This document shows positions 43,181 to 53,863 of a stretch of DNA of 54,770 nt, piece after piece. Below the pieces are notes generated by a model. That model searched no databases. It was not told the origin of the DNA and worked only from the letters and a program-made list of their open reading frames with translations. The DNA comes from Planifilum fimeticola (lineage in GTDB: Bacteria > Bacillota > Bacilli > Thermoactinomycetales > DSM-44946). The position numbers were made by a program, and so were the translations under genes. The DNA lies in contig NZ_PVNE01000027.1 of assembly GCF_003001905.1 (NCBI RefSeq), positions 1 to 54,770 on the forward strand, read 5' to 3'. How positions within the stretch are numbered: position 1 is the stretch's first letter; each line of letters opens with the position of its first letter.

Positions 43181-44346
43181 AGGTCGTGGGGGTGTTGATT
43201 CTCCTCCTGGGGGGCGTATGGGGCTACACCCGCCTCTGGGGGCGGATCGTCGGGGGGAAGATCCGGTATTCCGTCACGATTTCCGAAGGGCGCCCGCGGG
43301 AAGGGGAGGAGATCGAGCTGCGGACGATCCTGGAAAATACCGCCTGGCTTCCTGTTCCGTGGCTTCAGCTGTCACAGCCCCTGCCGGAGGGCACGGTTCT
43401 TTTGGAGGAAGGCGGCGGGTCCCATCTTCTTCGCTACGCTACCTATCTCCTTCCCCGTCAGCGGGTGCAGCGGATCCATCGCCTGCGGTGCGTCAGAAGG
43501 GGCCTGCAGATCCTGCCGACGGCGGAAATCCGCTACAGTGACGGGCTGGGGTGGGAAGAGCGGATGGAGAGGCTGGAATCCGGGTGTCGCATTTTGGTCC
43601 GACCCAAACCGATGGAAAGAGACGCGATTCCTTTCCGGTTCCGGGAATGGATCGGGGAAGTGGCCGTCCGCCGCTGGTACCAGGAGGATCCGTCCCGTCT
43701 CTGGGGAGTACGTCAGTTCCGGCCGGGCGATCCCTACAGGCACATCCATTGGGCGGCATCGGCCCGGACCGGGAAATGGTTGGTCAAGCAGTTCGAGACA
43801 AGCTCCCGGACGGTGCTGTACGGGGTGTTGAACCATCAGCTGTTTGAGCCGCATTGGCTGGGTTCCTCTCCGCGGCGGGTGGACGCACAGTGCCGGCTGG
43901 CCGCCGCGCTGTTTCGCCGGTCGGAAGAGCTGGGGTTGGAATACGGCCTTTATTCCAACGGTTCTTGGCGGGGCCGCCGCAGCTTTTCCATTCCGCCCGG
44001 AAGGTCCCCGGAACACCTGGAGGCGGTGGAGACCGCCTTGGGGCGCCTGCTTCCCCAGGCCCAGGAGCCTTTGGCCGATCTGTTGCGCCGGATCCGCGAG
44101 GAGGTCTCAAACCCGTCTTTTTTTGTCGTCATGACGGGATATTGGGATGAAAATCTCACCTCCGCCGCGGAGGAGCTCCGGAGGCGGGGACACGATTTGA
44201 TCCTCGTCTGCTTCAGGGAGCCCGATGAGAAGGTGGAAGGGCTTGATTCCGCCGCCTCCCTCCCTCTCGTCACCGTCACCTGTTGGTCAGAGAGGAGGGG
44301 CCGGCATGAAGCGGATGGATGCCGGGAGGGCCGTGACCCTGCTTAG
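43177..44346 (+). CDS. DUF58 (VWA-like) protein
   Basis: 389 residues from GTG 43177 overlapping the moxR stop. One N-terminal membrane segment (VVGVLILLLGGVWGYT), an Ig-like beta region (ISEGRPREGEEIELRTILEN), then the DUF58 signature FRPGDPYRHIHWAASARTG near residue 190 and a VWA-related C-terminal part. Partner of MoxR ATPases in complex assembly or cell-envelope functions; the exact client is unknown. Confidence 0.9.
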   Translation: MKVVGVLILLLGGVWGYTRLWGRIVGGKIRYSVTISEGRPREGEEIELRTILENTAWLPVPWLQLSQPLPEGTVLLEEGGGSHLLRYATYLLPRQRVQRIHRLRCVRRGLQILPTAEIRYSDGLGWEERMERLESGCRILVRPKPMERDAIPFRFREWIGEVAVRRWYQEDPSRLWGVRQFRPGDPYRHIHWAASARTGKWLVKQFETSSRTVLYGVLNHQLFEPHWLGSSPRRVDAQCRLAAALFRRSEELGLEYGLYSNGSWRGRRSFSIPPGRSPEHLEAVETALGRLLPQAQEPLADLLRRIREEVSNPSFFVVMTGYWDENLTSAAEELRRRGHDLILVCFREPDEKVEGLDSAASLPLVTVTCWSERRGRHEADGCREGRDPA

Positions 44347-45574
44347 CCAGGCCCTCTTTGTCTCCCTCCTTTTCCTGGTGCTGTCGGGAGCTTTATCCGT
44401 CGGCAGGGAAGCGGCCCTTTACTTTTCGGGGATCGCCCTGCTCCTGGCCTTGGGGTCCGCCCTGTTCGCCCCGGAGATCCTCACCCGTCCCAAGGCGGCA
44501 TATCCGGCCGCGGCGGGAGCGGTGGTGCTGGGGGCGTGGGCCGGATGGAAGGGGACCTCTCAGCCCTCCTCCGCCTTTTTGATCTGCTTCGTCGTTCTGG
44601 GAATGTGGCTGGTTCAGCGGATGTGGAGGGGAATGGTGCGGGACCCCGCCTTTTTCAGGGATGATCTGATCGATGAAACCCGCCGGGACGGACTGCTTCT
44701 GCTCGCGGTCTCCCTGTTTGTTTCCGTCTATTCCGTGCGCGACGGTTGGGACGGGGAAGCGCTTCCCCTTCTGTTCACCTGGGCCGGGTTGCGGATGGCG
44801 GCCCTGTGGAGAGGAACCCGGCAGATGGGGGGAGCCGGCTTCGGCGGGATGGAGTGGCTGGGAATCTGCCTTTTCCTGACGGCCGGATGGAGCCTGACGT
44901 TTTTCGGTCCCTTCCTTTATTCGTTGGTCGTCCGCGGGCTGATCCTGCTGCTGTCTCCTCTGCTGTACGGAGCCGGGTGGATGGTCCAGCATCTGGTGGC
45001 GTTCCTTTCGAAGGGCTCGCGGAAGTTGGAACTCCCGTCCATGTCTGAAGGGCAGGAGACCAGTCCCCTCCTTTTCGATGCCTCCGAGGCGGCAGCGGTC
45101 CCGCCAGAGGGTTGGGATTGGCTGGGGCCGCTGTTCCTGGGAGCGGTGATGGCCGCGGTGTTTGTCTTCTTCTTCCGGCGGCTTCAGAGGGAGGTGCCGT
45201 CGGGGGAGAGAAGCCGTTCCCACCGGGAGATCCGGGAGTTTATCCCCGCGGGCCGGAAGGCGGAACCGCAAGCCGCCGGGGTTGCCTATTCCTCCACCGA
45301 CACGTGGATGCGCCGGCTTTATCGCCGGTTTCTCCTTCGGATGAAGCGGGCCGGATATCCCCGCCATCCCGATGAAACCCCGAGGGAATACGTCCGGCGC
45401 ATGGCCGCGGCTCACCCCGCCCTGCGGGAGCCGATGGAGGAGCTGACGGCCCGGTACGTGGAGGAGCGGTACGGGGGCCGTTCCTTTGCGGGAGACCGCC
45501 GGGAGGCGGAGCGGCTGTATCGGGAGGCCGTCACCCTTCAGGAATCGCGAAGGGAAGGATCAAGCGCCGATTGA
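44306..45574 (+). CDS. Membrane protein with C-terminal DUF4129 domain
   Basis: 422 residues from ATG 44306 (GAGGAGGGG upstream), overlapping the DUF58 gene by 41 nt. About seven transmembrane helices fill residues 10-250; a further one is near 280. The cytoplasmic C-terminus (DTWMRRLYRRFLLRMKRAGYPRHPDETPREYVRRM, followed by ELTARYVEERYGG) is DUF4129-like. In other Bacillales the third gene of such operons encodes a transglutaminase protein ending in DUF4129. Here no Cys-His-Asp transglutaminase core is apparent, so that domain is missing or replaced by membrane helices. Confidence 0.82.
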   Translation: MKRMDAGRAVTLLSQALFVSLLFLVLSGALSVGREAALYFSGIALLLALGSALFAPEILTRPKAAYPAAAGAVVLGAWAGWKGTSQPSSAFLICFVVLGMWLVQRMWRGMVRDPAFFRDDLIDETRRDGLLLLAVSLFVSVYSVRDGWDGEALPLLFTWAGLRMAALWRGTRQMGGAGFGGMEWLGICLFLTAGWSLTFFGPFLYSLVVRGLILLLSPLLYGAGWMVQHLVAFLSKGSRKLELPSMSEGQETSPLLFDASEAAAVPPEGWDWLGPLFLGAVMAAVFVFFFRRLQREVPSGERSRSHREIREFIPAGRKAEPQAAGVAYSSTDTWMRRLYRRFLLRMKRAGYPRHPDETPREYVRRMAAAHPALREPMEELTARYVEERYGGRSFAGDRREAERLYREAVTLQESRREGSSAD

Positions 45575-46150
45575 ATCCTCTCCCGCAGCTGCCGCTCGTT
45601 CGGTCCTTCCTGAGCGAACCCGAAGGAGCGGCCGGCGAGGTGCCTCGCCCGGTCGACGATCTGTCCCAGGTGATCGCCGGTATGCTCCACCGGGTGATAG
45701 ACCCGGTGCATCTCGTCTTCCGGATTCGCCCTTTTCCGGGTGGCATCCGGAACCGGTCTTGCAGAGGCGGGCTTCCATCGCCCGCCGCCACTCGCCGAAG
45801 GCTTGTTCCGCCCGGGCGGCCAGTTCCTCCGGGGACAGGGGGAGGTGCGGAAAATGCTCTTCGATTCCCCGGGAAATGGAGGCGTCTCCTTCCCCCAGAT
45901 ACAGGGCGTTTCGCCGGACGTGTTCGCAGAGGTGCAGCGCGATTCCGCCGATGCTGTTTAAGTTTTCCCCTTCACGAAGCCACAGTTCCTCCTTCTCCAC
46001 CGAACGGATCGCGGCCAGGAGTTTCGGCAGATAATGGTCGCACATCGGTGGAGCGGGATTTTGAGAAACAGGACGCTTATATCCGGACACCTCCGGGTCG
46101 ATAAAATGAGGAAAAACCCTTGCCACCCATTCAAAAAAACATAAAATCAT
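45538..46150 (-). pseudogene. DinB/DUF1572-like protein, frameshifted
   Basis: From ATG 46150 the first ~120 codons read a DinB-superfamily four-helix protein (DHYLPKLLAAIRSVEKEELWLR, SIGGIALHLCEHVRRNALYLGEG, EQAFGEWRRAMEARL). From about 45780 the proper continuation moves to another frame: PEDEMHRVYHPVEHTGDHLGQIVDRA, then FAQEGPNERQLRERI, ending at TGA 45540-45538. The unshifted frame turns into Arg/Gly/Pro nonsense. His in LHLCEH and HTGDH are the expected metal ligands. One indel around 45760-45780, genuine or a sequencing error, accounts for it. Its 3' end overlaps the convergent DUF4129 gene. Confidence 0.75.
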
Positions 46151-46249
46151 CCCTGTTGCTCAACCTCTTTCATAAACCTTTCCGTGAAACGTGATATGAC
46201 CGGGGATTCGCATTGCCGTGGGCATTAACAGAGAAGGAGCGCCCAAACA

Positions 46250-46636
46250 ATGGAGAATGTATCCGACAGCGTGAAATCCGAATCCATCCAATCCTTTCAA
46301 TCAACCATCCGCAAGAGCGAAAACGCCTTGGATCAGATGGCTGAAAAAGGCGCAAACACCGCCTTGATAAGGAAAAGGCTCAAGGCCTTTCGCATCGGCC
46401 TTTCCATGTTGAAAAGCACCTGGTATCAAGAGCCGCATCCTTACACACAGGAAGAGCTGGCGGAAGCCCGTCATGTCCTGGCGGGTTTGCTCCCTTCGAT
46501 TAAGAGGATTTATGCGAAATCCAAGGAAGGCAGCCCGCAAAAAACCCTTCTGGAAAGGAGAATTAAGGCCTTTCAGTTGGCTGTTCAAGCCATTGACGAT
46601 TTTGCAAAACGGCAAGAAGAACAGGCCGGCCGTTGA
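46250..46636 (+). CDS. Small helical protein with an internal duplication
   Basis: 128 residues from ATG 46250 with AAGGAG about 10 nt upstream. All-helical, charged, no signal or membrane segment. Two similar halves can be aligned: residues ~19-55 with TALIRKRLKAFRIGLSML and residues ~82-118 with KTLLERRIKAFQLAVQAI, each preceded by a helix and a Gly turn. A two-fold helical-hairpin repeat is likely. No family recognised. Confidence 0.7.
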   Translation: MENVSDSVKSESIQSFQSTIRKSENALDQMAEKGANTALIRKRLKAFRIGLSMLKSTWYQEPHPYTQEELAEARHVLAGLLPSIKRIYAKSKEGSPQKTLLERRIKAFQLAVQAIDDFAKRQEEQAGR

Positions 46637-46892
46637 CCGGTGTGCCTGTCGACCCGGCCGGAGGCGGCGGTCCTTTCGCAGCCGATAAGCGCCCTGATCT
46701 GCAAGGCGGTTTGGAAGCGCTTTCGGGACTTTCGGGCGTAAACAGTGATGCTCTTGTGGCAAAGTCGTGCGGTTTCCTGTCCTCACCCCCGCTTTCCCGC
46801 TTTTCGCCCTCCTTGCCCGCCAATCTTTTTTGCGATTGAGGGAGGGGTTTCATCTGCCGTCTCCCGATCCGGAAATGGGGAGGAACGCCGAG

Positions 46893-47474
46893 ATGTTTCA
46901 GATCGCCGCGTATTTTCTGGGATTGATCGTGATGCAGATGATTCGCCGGCCCTACGAGAGACGGGTGAAGTCAAACCGGATTGTGGTCGCCCGCAAAACG
47001 GCACTGGAGAAGTTTCTGCTGGCGCAGATGGCCGTCGGGATCGTCTTCATCCCGCTGATTTATGCCTTCACTTCGCTCCTCGACTTCGCCGATTACCGGC
47101 TGCCGTCCTGGACGACATGGCTGGGCATCGGGGTCTCCGCGGCGGCCCTTTGGTTCTTTTGGCGCTCCCATGCGGATTTGGGGAGAAACTGGTCCCCCAC
47201 TCTCGAATTGAGGGAAGAGCATGAATTGATCACCCATGGTGTGTACCAATATGTGAGGCATCCGATGTATGCCGCCGGCATGTTGTGGGGAGCCGTCCAG
47301 GGACTGATCCTGCATAACTGGATCGCGGGTTGGTCCCCCTTCCTGTCCCTCTTGATCCTGTATTTTCTTCGCGTTTCCCGGGAGGAGCAGATGATGCTCG
47401 ATCAGTTCGGGGAGGCGTATCAGGCGTACAGGCAGCGAACGGGGCGCATCTTTCCGCGGTGGCGGCGGAGCTGA
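46893..47474 (+). CDS. Isoprenylcysteine carboxyl methyltransferase-like membrane protein
   Basis: 193 residues from ATG 46893, with GGGGAGGA 7-8 nt upstream; ATG 46875 is less well placed. Four to five helices. The family signature is ELITHGVYQYVRHPMYAAGMLWG, with the SAM-binding His and Arg, and RVSREEQMMLDQFGEAYQAYRQRTGRIFPR at the C-terminus. Members methylate lipids, thiols or isoprenylated substrates; the bacterial substrate is not known. Confidence 0.85.
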   Translation: MFQIAAYFLGLIVMQMIRRPYERRVKSNRIVVARKTALEKFLLAQMAVGIVFIPLIYAFTSLLDFADYRLPSWTTWLGIGVSAAALWFFWRSHADLGRNWSPTLELREEHELITHGVYQYVRHPMYAAGMLWGAVQGLILHNWIAGWSPFLSLLILYFLRVSREEQMMLDQFGEAYQAYRQRTGRIFPRWRRS

Positions 47475-47668
47475 GCAGGATCGCTTTGCGTTGCATCCCG
47501 GGGGCGATCCGGGTGCGCGCGCCCTCCGCCCCTTCAACGGAAATTCACGATTTTCGCCGCCGACCGCTTTGATTTGAAGGCGGACTGTGGTATTTATGAC
47601 TGTGGGAGTAACAGAAACTGATAGGGGACAGCGCGAAAACCGCACTAAAGGAGAGAAGGGGATGAGTC

Positions 47669-48850
47669 GTGAGCTTTGAACGGATTCACCTGATCGTGAT
47701 GGACTCGGTGGGCATCGGGGAAGCGCCGGATGCGGCGGATTTCGATGACGCGGGGGCGGACACCCTCGGCAACATCGCCCGGGTGTGCGGCGGGCTCCGC
47801 ATGCCCAACATGGCGAAGCTCGGGCTGTCCAACATCCGCCCGATTCCGGGAATTCCGGCGGCGGAGCGGCCCATGGCCTATTACGGCAAAATGCAGGAAG
47901 CCTCCCGCAGCAAGGACACGATGACGGGACATTGGGAGATCATGGGGCTGTATATCGATCAACCCTTCCGCGTCTTTCCGGAGGGGTTTCCCGATGAACT
48001 GATCCGGCGAATCGAAGCCGAAACGGGCCGGAAAGTGATCGGCAACAAGCCGGCCAGCGGTACGCAGATCATCCAGGAGCTCGGCGAGGAGCATATGAGG
48101 ACCGGAGCGCTGATCGTGTATACGTCCGCCGATTCGGTGTTGCAGATCGCCGCCCATGAGGAGGTGATCCCCCTCGAGGAACTGTACGGGATCTGCGAAT
48201 TTTGCCGGGAGATCACCCGGGATGATCCCTATCGGATCGGAAGGATCATCGCCCGCCCCTTCGTCGGGGAGCAGGCGGGCCGGTTCACCCGGACGGCCAA
48301 CCGGCGCGATTTTGCCTTGAAACCCTTCGGCCGGACGACGATGAACGAGTTGAAGGACCACGGCTTGGACGTCATCGCCCTGGGAAAGATCACCGATATC
48401 TATGACGGCGAGGGGATTACCCGGACGATTCGCACCGAATCCAACATGGACGGCATGGACAAGTTTGTCGCCACCTTTGATGAACCCTTCACCGGGCTCA
48501 GCTTCATCAATCTCGTCGATTTCGATTCAAAGTACGGCCACCGGCGGGATCCGCAGGGGTATGCCCGGGCTCTGGAGGAGTTTGACCGGCGCCTTCCGGA
48601 AGTGCTGGACAAGATGGCGGAGAAGGACCTTTTGATCATCACGGCGGACCACGGAAACGACCCGACCTTCAGGGGGACGGATCACACCCGGGAACGGGTG
48701 CCCCTCCTCGTTTATTCTCCGCGGTTTTTGTCGGGAGGGAAGGAATTGCCGCTCCGCCAAACCTTTGCCGACGTCGGGGCGACCATCGCGGACAATTTCG
48801 GCGTCCCCCTGCCGGAGAACGGCACCAGCTTCCTAAAGGATCTAAAGTGA
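47669..48850 (+). CDS. deoB: Phosphopentomutase
   Basis: 393 residues from GTG 47669 (GAAGGGGATGAG upstream). Alkaline-phosphatase superfamily metalloenzyme: [26 protein letters not shown] at the N-terminus (first metal Asp, and Thr nucleophile region), [10 protein letters not shown], and [22 protein letters not shown] at the C-terminus for the second metal site. Interconverts (deoxy)ribose-1-phosphate and -5-phosphate, feeding nucleoside sugars to central metabolism. First of three nucleoside-catabolic genes. Confidence 0.96.
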   Translation: MSFERIHLIVMDSVGIGEAPDAADFDDAGADTLGNIARVCGGLRMPNMAKLGLSNIRPIPGIPAAERPMAYYGKMQEASRSKDTMTGHWEIMGLYIDQPFRVFPEGFPDELIRRIEAETGRKVIGNKPASGTQIIQELGEEHMRTGALIVYTSADSVLQIAAHEEVIPLEELYGICEFCREITRDDPYRIGRIIARPFVGEQAGRFTRTANRRDFALKPFGRTTMNELKDHGLDVIALGKITDIYDGEGITRTIRTESNMDGMDKFVATFDEPFTGLSFINLVDFDSKYGHRRDPQGYARALEEFDRRLPEVLDKMAEKDLLIITADHGNDPTFRGTDHTRERVPLLVYSPRFLSGGKELPLRQTFADVGATIADNFGVPLPENGTSFLKDLK

Positions 48851-48867
48851 AAATCGCCGGTCGGTGC

Positions 48868-48891
48868 GGAGCGCGCCTTCGGGCGCGCTCC
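48868..48891 (+). other. Stable UUCG-capped hairpin between deoB and deoD
   Basis: GGAGCGCGCC (48868-48877), TTCG loop, GGCGCGCTCC (48882-48891), a perfect 10-bp stem extendable by a C-G pair. No T-run, so more likely an mRNA processing or stabilising element than a terminator. Confidence 0.7.
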
Positions 48892-48929
48892 GTTCCGGCA
48901 TCAATTCCCATTGAAGGAGATGAACGTTC

Positions 48930-49637
48930 ATGAGCGTACATATCGGAGCCAAACCGGGGGAGATTGCGGAGACGGTCCTGATGCCGGGCGACCCCCTCCG
49001 GGCGAAGCACATCGCGGAGCATTTCCTGGAGGATGTCTCCTGTTACAACGAGGTTCGGGGCATGCTCGGCTTTACGGGGAAATACAAGGGAAAGCGCGTC
49101 TCGGTCCAGGGGTCGGGGATGGGCGTCCCCTCCATCGCGATCTACGCCAATGAATTGATCCGGGAATACGGGGCGAAGCGCCTCATCCGGGTCGGAACCT
49201 GCGGCGCCATGCAGCGCCATGTGCAGGTGAGGGATCTGATCCTGGCCCAGGCCGCCTGCACCGATTCCGGCATGAACCGGAACGCCTTCGGCGGGTGGGA
49301 TTTTTCGCCCATCGCCAGCTTTTCGCTGCTGAAGGCCGCCTATGAACAGGCGACGTCCAGGGGACTGAGGGTTCACGTGGGCAACATCTTCACCTCCGAT
49401 CTGTTTTACCGCGACGATCAATCGATCGTGCAGAAGTTCATGGATCACGGCGTGCTCGCGGTGGAGATGGAGACGACCGCCCTTTACACCCTTGCGGCGA
49501 AACACGGCGTGGAGGCGCTCACGATCCTGACGGTCAGCGATCATCTGTTGACCGGTGAGGAAACCACGGCGGCGGAGCGGCAGACCACCTTCAACGACAT
49601 GATCGAAGTGGCCCTGGAGACCGTCATCACGCTGTAA
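48930..49637 (+). CDS. deoD: Purine-nucleoside phosphorylase (DeoD type)
   Basis: 235 residues, ATG 48930 after GAAGGAG. Family blocks: [60 protein letters not shown], and [17 protein letters not shown] with the ribose-binding Met-Glu. Hexameric bacterial PNP that phosphorolyses purine (deoxy)nucleosides to base and sugar-1-phosphate, the DeoB substrate. Confidence 0.96.
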   Translation: MSVHIGAKPGEIAETVLMPGDPLRAKHIAEHFLEDVSCYNEVRGMLGFTGKYKGKRVSVQGSGMGVPSIAIYANELIREYGAKRLIRVGTCGAMQRHVQVRDLILAQAACTDSGMNRNAFGGWDFSPIASFSLLKAAYEQATSRGLRVHVGNIFTSDLFYRDDQSIVQKFMDHGVLAVEMETTALYTLAAKHGVEALTILTVSDHLLTGEETTAAERQTTFNDMIEVALETVITL

Positions 49638-49664
49638 AATCGCGGGAAAGGGAGCGCATCGACG

Positions 49665-50972
49665 ATGAGAATGGTGGATCTCATTGCGAAAAAACGCGAC
49701 GGCGGGGAATTGAGTGCGGAAGAGATCCGGTTCATCATTGAAGGGTATACGAAGGGGGAAATTCCCGATTACCAAGTCAGCGCCCTGGCGATGGCCATCT
49801 ACTTCCGGGACATGACCGAACGGGAGCGGGCCGATCTGACCATGGCCATGGTCCGTTCCGGCGAACAGGTCGATCTGTCGGCCATCGAAGGGATCAAGGT
49901 GGACAAACACTCCACGGGAGGCGTGGGGGACACGACCACTCTCGTCTTGGCTCCCCTGGTGGCCTCCCTGGACATCCCGGTGGCCAAAATGTCCGGGAGG
50001 GGTCTGGGGCATACCGGCGGCACGATCGACAAGCTGGAGTCGATCGAAGGCTTTACCGTGGAATTTACCAGAGAAGAGTTCATTGATAAGGTGAACCGGC
50101 ATAAAATCGCCGTCATCGGCCAGACGGCCGACCTGACGCCCGCGGACAAGAAATTGTACGCCCTGCGCGATGTGACGGCGACGGTGGATTCCATCCCGCT
50201 CATCGCGAGCTCGGTGATGAGCAAGAAGATCGCCGGCGGCTCCGATGCGATCGTGCTGGACGTGAAGACGGGTTCCGGCGCCTTCATGAAGACGCTGGAG
50301 GACGCCCGAGCCCTGGCGGAGGCGATGGTGGACATCGGCAACCGGCTGGGCCGGAGGACGACGGCCGTCATCTCCGATATGAGCCAGCCCCTCGGCTATG
50401 CAGTCGGCAACGCCCTGGAGGTGCGGGAAGCGATTGAGACCCTTCAGGGACGGGGGCCGAAGGATCTGGAGGAGCTGTGCCTGGCCCTCGGCGGGCAGAT
50501 GGTGGTGCTCGCAGGCAAGGCCGGAACCGCGGAGGAGGCGGAAGAAAAGCTGAGGGAGGTTCTCCGAAGCGGAAAAGCTTTGGAGAAGTTTCGGGAGTGG
50601 ATTGCAAGTCAGGGAGGCGATCCGAACGTGGCGGACGATCCGGACCGGCTTCCGCGGGCCGCTTATCAAATCGAGGTTCCGGCGAGGGAAAAAGGGGTGG
50701 TTGCGGAGATCGTCGCCGATCGGATCGGGATGGCGGCGATGATGCTCGGCGCCGGTCGAACCACGAAGGAATCGGAGATCGATCTGTCGGTGGGTCTGGT
50801 GCTGCACAAAAAGATCGGGGATTCGGTGGAAAAGGGAGAGCCCCTCGCAACCATCCATGCAAACAGCGAGCGCGTCGATGAGATCATCGAGAAGATCCGT
50901 GCCGGCATACGGATCGGGGACCGCGCGGAAAAGCCGGTCTTGATCCATGACGTGATCGCGGCGACGGGATAA
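49665..50972 (+). CDS. pdp: Pyrimidine-nucleoside phosphorylase
   Basis: 435 residues, ATG 49665 after AAAGGGAGC. Signature [20 protein letters not shown], phosphate-binding [21 protein letters not shown], and the Lys/Arg-containing [21 protein letters not shown]. The C-terminal domain ends [19 protein letters not shown]. Splits uridine, thymidine and deoxyuridine. Together with deoB and deoD it completes nucleoside salvage. Confidence 0.96.
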   Translation: MRMVDLIAKKRDGGELSAEEIRFIIEGYTKGEIPDYQVSALAMAIYFRDMTERERADLTMAMVRSGEQVDLSAIEGIKVDKHSTGGVGDTTTLVLAPLVASLDIPVAKMSGRGLGHTGGTIDKLESIEGFTVEFTREEFIDKVNRHKIAVIGQTADLTPADKKLYALRDVTATVDSIPLIASSVMSKKIAGGSDAIVLDVKTGSGAFMKTLEDARALAEAMVDIGNRLGRRTTAVISDMSQPLGYAVGNALEVREAIETLQGRGPKDLEELCLALGGQMVVLAGKAGTAEEAEEKLREVLRSGKALEKFREWIASQGGDPNVADDPDRLPRAAYQIEVPAREKGVVAEIVADRIGMAAMMLGAGRTTKESEIDLSVGLVLHKKIGDSVEKGEPLATIHANSERVDEIIEKIRAGIRIGDRAEKPVLIHDVIAATG

Positions 50973-51314
50973 GAAAACCCGGAAGGAAGTAAACCTCAAG
51001 GGTCCCAAGGGCCGTTTTGCGGATGAAAGACGCTGGCCATGGACGGTTTCCTGTGGCAGAATGGAAGTGAGGGATACACTTTTTCTTCGGGGGATGCTTT
51101 TTGGTAAGCTTCCCCCCGTTCCGCAATGCCTCCCGACAAACCGCCTTCCGAAATCCATTCCCCAAATTTCCCCCAGAGAGCCACCCGTGGAAACCGAATC
51201 CCGTACGTCAGGACAACCCGAAAGCCTGCGCGGAAATTGATGGAACCGTTATGTGGGAACTGCGTTTTGCTATATAATGGAGACAGCATACCGTGGGAAT
51301 CGGGGGGAGCTGCG
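50973..51314. other. Gap between pdp and radA
   Basis: No gene is supportable here. TATAAT at 51273-51278 is a good -10 element for radA, but no clear -35 hexamer sits 16-18 nt upstream. No convincing terminator for pdp is visible. Confidence 0.5.
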
Positions 51315-52694
51315 TTGGCGAAGGCGAGGACGACGTTTGCTTGTCAAGAGTGCGGATATGCTTCCCCCAAGTGGATGGGACGCTGTCCCGGGTGCGGATC
51401 GTGGAACACGATGGTTGAGGAGAGGGAAATGGCGGTCCGCACACCGGGCGGCGCGATGCTCCGGCGCAAGTCCCAACCGACGGCAACCCCCATCACCCGG
51501 CTGGAACGGCGCCGGGAGGATCGGATGGATACGGGGATCCGGGAGTTGAACCGGGTGCTGGGCGGCGGTCTGGTTCCCGGCTCCCTCATCCTGGTCGGCG
51601 GGGACCCCGGGATCGGGAAATCCACCCTGTTGCTCCAGGCGTCTCACCTTTTGGCCGCCCGCGACTCCGCCGTCCTGTACGTTTCAGGAGAGGAGTCGGC
51701 GGAACAGCTGCGGATGCGGGCGGATCGCCTCAACGCCCTGGATGACCGCCTGTTCGTCGTGGCCGAGACGGATCTTTCCGCGATCGGTACCCTGGTGGAA
51801 CAGGTCCGTCCGAAGACGCTGGTGATCGACTCGATTCAGACCGTTTATCACCCGGAGATCACCTCCGCTCCCGGCAGCGTCGCCCAGGTGAGGGAGTGTA
51901 CGGGACACCTGATGCGACTGGCCAAGGAACAGGGAATCACCGTGATCATCGTCGGCCACGTCACCAAGGCGGGGGCGATTGCCGGCCCCCGCCTTCTGGA
52001 GCACATGGTGGATTGTGTCCTCTACTTTGAGGGGGACCGGCATCACGCCTACCGGATCCTCCGGGCGGTCAAAAACCGTTTCGGTTCCACCAACGAGATG
52101 GGCGTTTTCGAAATGAAGTCGGAAGGGCTTGCCGAGGTGGCCAATCCGTCGGAGATGTTCCTCTCGGAGCGGCCGACGGGGGTGGCCGGATCGGCCGTCG
52201 CCGCCAGCATGGAGGGAAGCCGTCCGGTCCTGGTGGAGGTGCAGGCCCTCGTGGCACCGACGGGCTTGGCCACCCCGAGGCGGATGGCCACCGGCCTGGA
52301 TCACCACCGGGTGTCCATGATCCTGGCGGTCCTGGAAAAGCGCCTCGGTCTGTTTCTTCAGAACCAGGACGCCTATGTCAACGTCGTCGGGGGAGTGCGG
52401 CTGGATGAGCCGGCCGTCGATCTGGCCGTGGCCGTCAGCGTCGCCTCCAGCTTTCGCGATCGGCCGACCGGCCCCCGGGATGTTTATGTGGGCGAGGTGG
52501 GATTGACCGGAGAGGTTCGGAGCGTCGCCCGGCTGGAGCAGCGCCTGGCGGAAGCGCGCCAGATGGGATTTCAAAACGCGATCGTTCCGCGGAAGAATTG
52601 CCGGTCCCTCATCCCGCCGGAGGGATTGAAGATCATCGGGGTGGGGACGGTGGAAGAAGCCTTGGAGGTGGCATTGGGAGGGTCGAATGATTGA
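51315..52694 (+). CDS. radA: DNA repair protein RadA
   Basis: 459 residues from TTG 51315 (GGGGGGAGC ends 6 nt upstream). Longer in-frame extension upstream runs into the promoter and is not coding. N-terminal zinc finger C10-C13-C24-C27 ([18 protein letters not shown]), RecA-like core with Walker [11 protein letters not shown] (95-104), the RadA-specific KNRFG motif (about 253), and a C-terminal Lon-protease-like domain ([20 protein letters not shown]). Branch-migration helicase in recombination. Its stop overlaps the disA start. Confidence 0.95.
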   Translation: MAKARTTFACQECGYASPKWMGRCPGCGSWNTMVEEREMAVRTPGGAMLRRKSQPTATPITRLERRREDRMDTGIRELNRVLGGGLVPGSLILVGGDPGIGKSTLLLQASHLLAARDSAVLYVSGEESAEQLRMRADRLNALDDRLFVVAETDLSAIGTLVEQVRPKTLVIDSIQTVYHPEITSAPGSVAQVRECTGHLMRLAKEQGITVIIVGHVTKAGAIAGPRLLEHMVDCVLYFEGDRHHAYRILRAVKNRFGSTNEMGVFEMKSEGLAEVANPSEMFLSERPTGVAGSAVAASMEGSRPVLVEVQALVAPTGLATPRRMATGLDHHRVSMILAVLEKRLGLFLQNQDAYVNVVGGVRLDEPAVDLAVAVSVASSFRDRPTGPRDVYVGEVGLTGEVRSVARLEQRLAEARQMGFQNAIVPRKNCRSLIPPEGLKIIGVGTVEEALEVALGGSND

Positions 52695-53770
52695 AGGAGG
52701 AAATGGAACGGGAGGTCTTCGTTCAAAGGGTATTGCGCCTGGTGGCTCCCGGCACCCCCTTTCGCGAGGGGCTGGACAGCATCCTCGGGGCCAAGACCGG
52801 AGCGTTGATCATCGTTGGATACGATGAACGGGTCAGAAAGATCGCCGATGGGGGTTTTCACATCGACTGTCCCTTTTCCGCCGCCCATCTGTACGAGCTG
52901 GCCAAGATGGACGGAGCGATCATCCTGAGCGACGACGGGAAACGGATCCTGTACGCCAATGTCCATCTGGTCCCGGAATCGTCGATCCGGTCGACGGAAA
53001 CGGGGATCCGCCACCGCACCGCCCAGCGCACCGCCCGCCAGACCGGGAAGCTGGTGGTGGCCATATCCCAGCGGCGCAACGTCATCACGCTGTACCAGGG
53101 CGAGTTTCGCTATACCCTGAGGGACATCGGCGTGATTCTGGCCAAGGCCAACCAGACACTCCAGATACTGGAAAAGTACAAGTCGGTGCTGGACCAGTCC
53201 ATCACCAATCTGAGCGCTCTGGAGTTCGAGGAACTGGTGACCCTGAACGATGTGGCCATGGTCATCCACCGGATCGCCGTGGTGCTTCGCATCAAGGGAG
53301 AGATTGAAACCTACATCAACGAGCTGGGAACCGAAGGGCGGCTCATCAGCATGCAGCTGGAGGAACTGGTGTCCAACATCGAGGAGGAAGCGAAGCTCCT
53401 GATCCGGGATTACAGTTATGATGACGATTCCCGAACCCCGGAGGAAGTGTTGGACGAGCTGAAAAGCCTGTCCTCCGATGAGCTGCTGGAGCATGAACAC
53501 ATCATCCGGGCACTGGGTTACCCGGGAACCGTCAACATCGAGGATGACCCCGTCTCTCCCAGGGGGTATCGGATCCTGAACAAGATTCCGCGCCTTCCCT
53601 CCACCGTGATACAAAAGTTGATCGATCGATTTAAAAATCTATCAAAATTGATGACGGCCGGCCTCGACGATTTGGACGAGGTCGAAGGAATCGGCGACAT
53701 CCGGGCGCATACCATCAAAGAGGGATTGAAGCGAATCCAAGAGCAAGTGTTTATTGACAGGCATATATAA
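52691..53770 (+). CDS. disA: DNA-integrity scanning diadenylate cyclase DisA
   Basis: 359 residues from TTG 52691, overlapping the radA stop (TTGA) with GGGAGGG 7 nt upstream; ATG 52703 is too close to AAGGAGG. DAC domain with DGA (74-76) and RHRTA (107-111), a central helical spine, and a C-terminal HhH domain ([22 protein letters not shown]) binding branched DNA. Synthesises c-di-AMP from two ATP; RadA is its known regulator in B. subtilis, in agreement with coupling. Confidence 0.96.
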   Translation: MKEEMEREVFVQRVLRLVAPGTPFREGLDSILGAKTGALIIVGYDERVRKIADGGFHIDCPFSAAHLYELAKMDGAIILSDDGKRILYANVHLVPESSIRSTETGIRHRTAQRTARQTGKLVVAISQRRNVITLYQGEFRYTLRDIGVILAKANQTLQILEKYKSVLDQSITNLSALEFEELVTLNDVAMVIHRIAVVLRIKGEIETYINELGTEGRLISMQLEELVSNIEEEAKLLIRDYSYDDDSRTPEEVLDELKSLSSDELLEHEHIIRALGYPGTVNIEDDPVSPRGYRILNKIPRLPSTVIQKLIDRFKNLSKLMTAGLDDLDEVEGIGDIRAHTIKEGLKRIQEQVFIDRHI

Positions 53771-53863
53771 ATAACATAGAATGGGGAAATAACAAACGAC
53801 CGATTGTTCGAAAGGGGTGGGGTCCCGCTGGCCCGGTCCATTCAATAGATTGAGGGGGTTCCC

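Noticed and set aside
48669-51158. 829-codon minus-strand open frame across deoB, deoD and pdp
   Set aside because: It is antisense to three well-defined enzymes, shows no domain and has no ribosome site.
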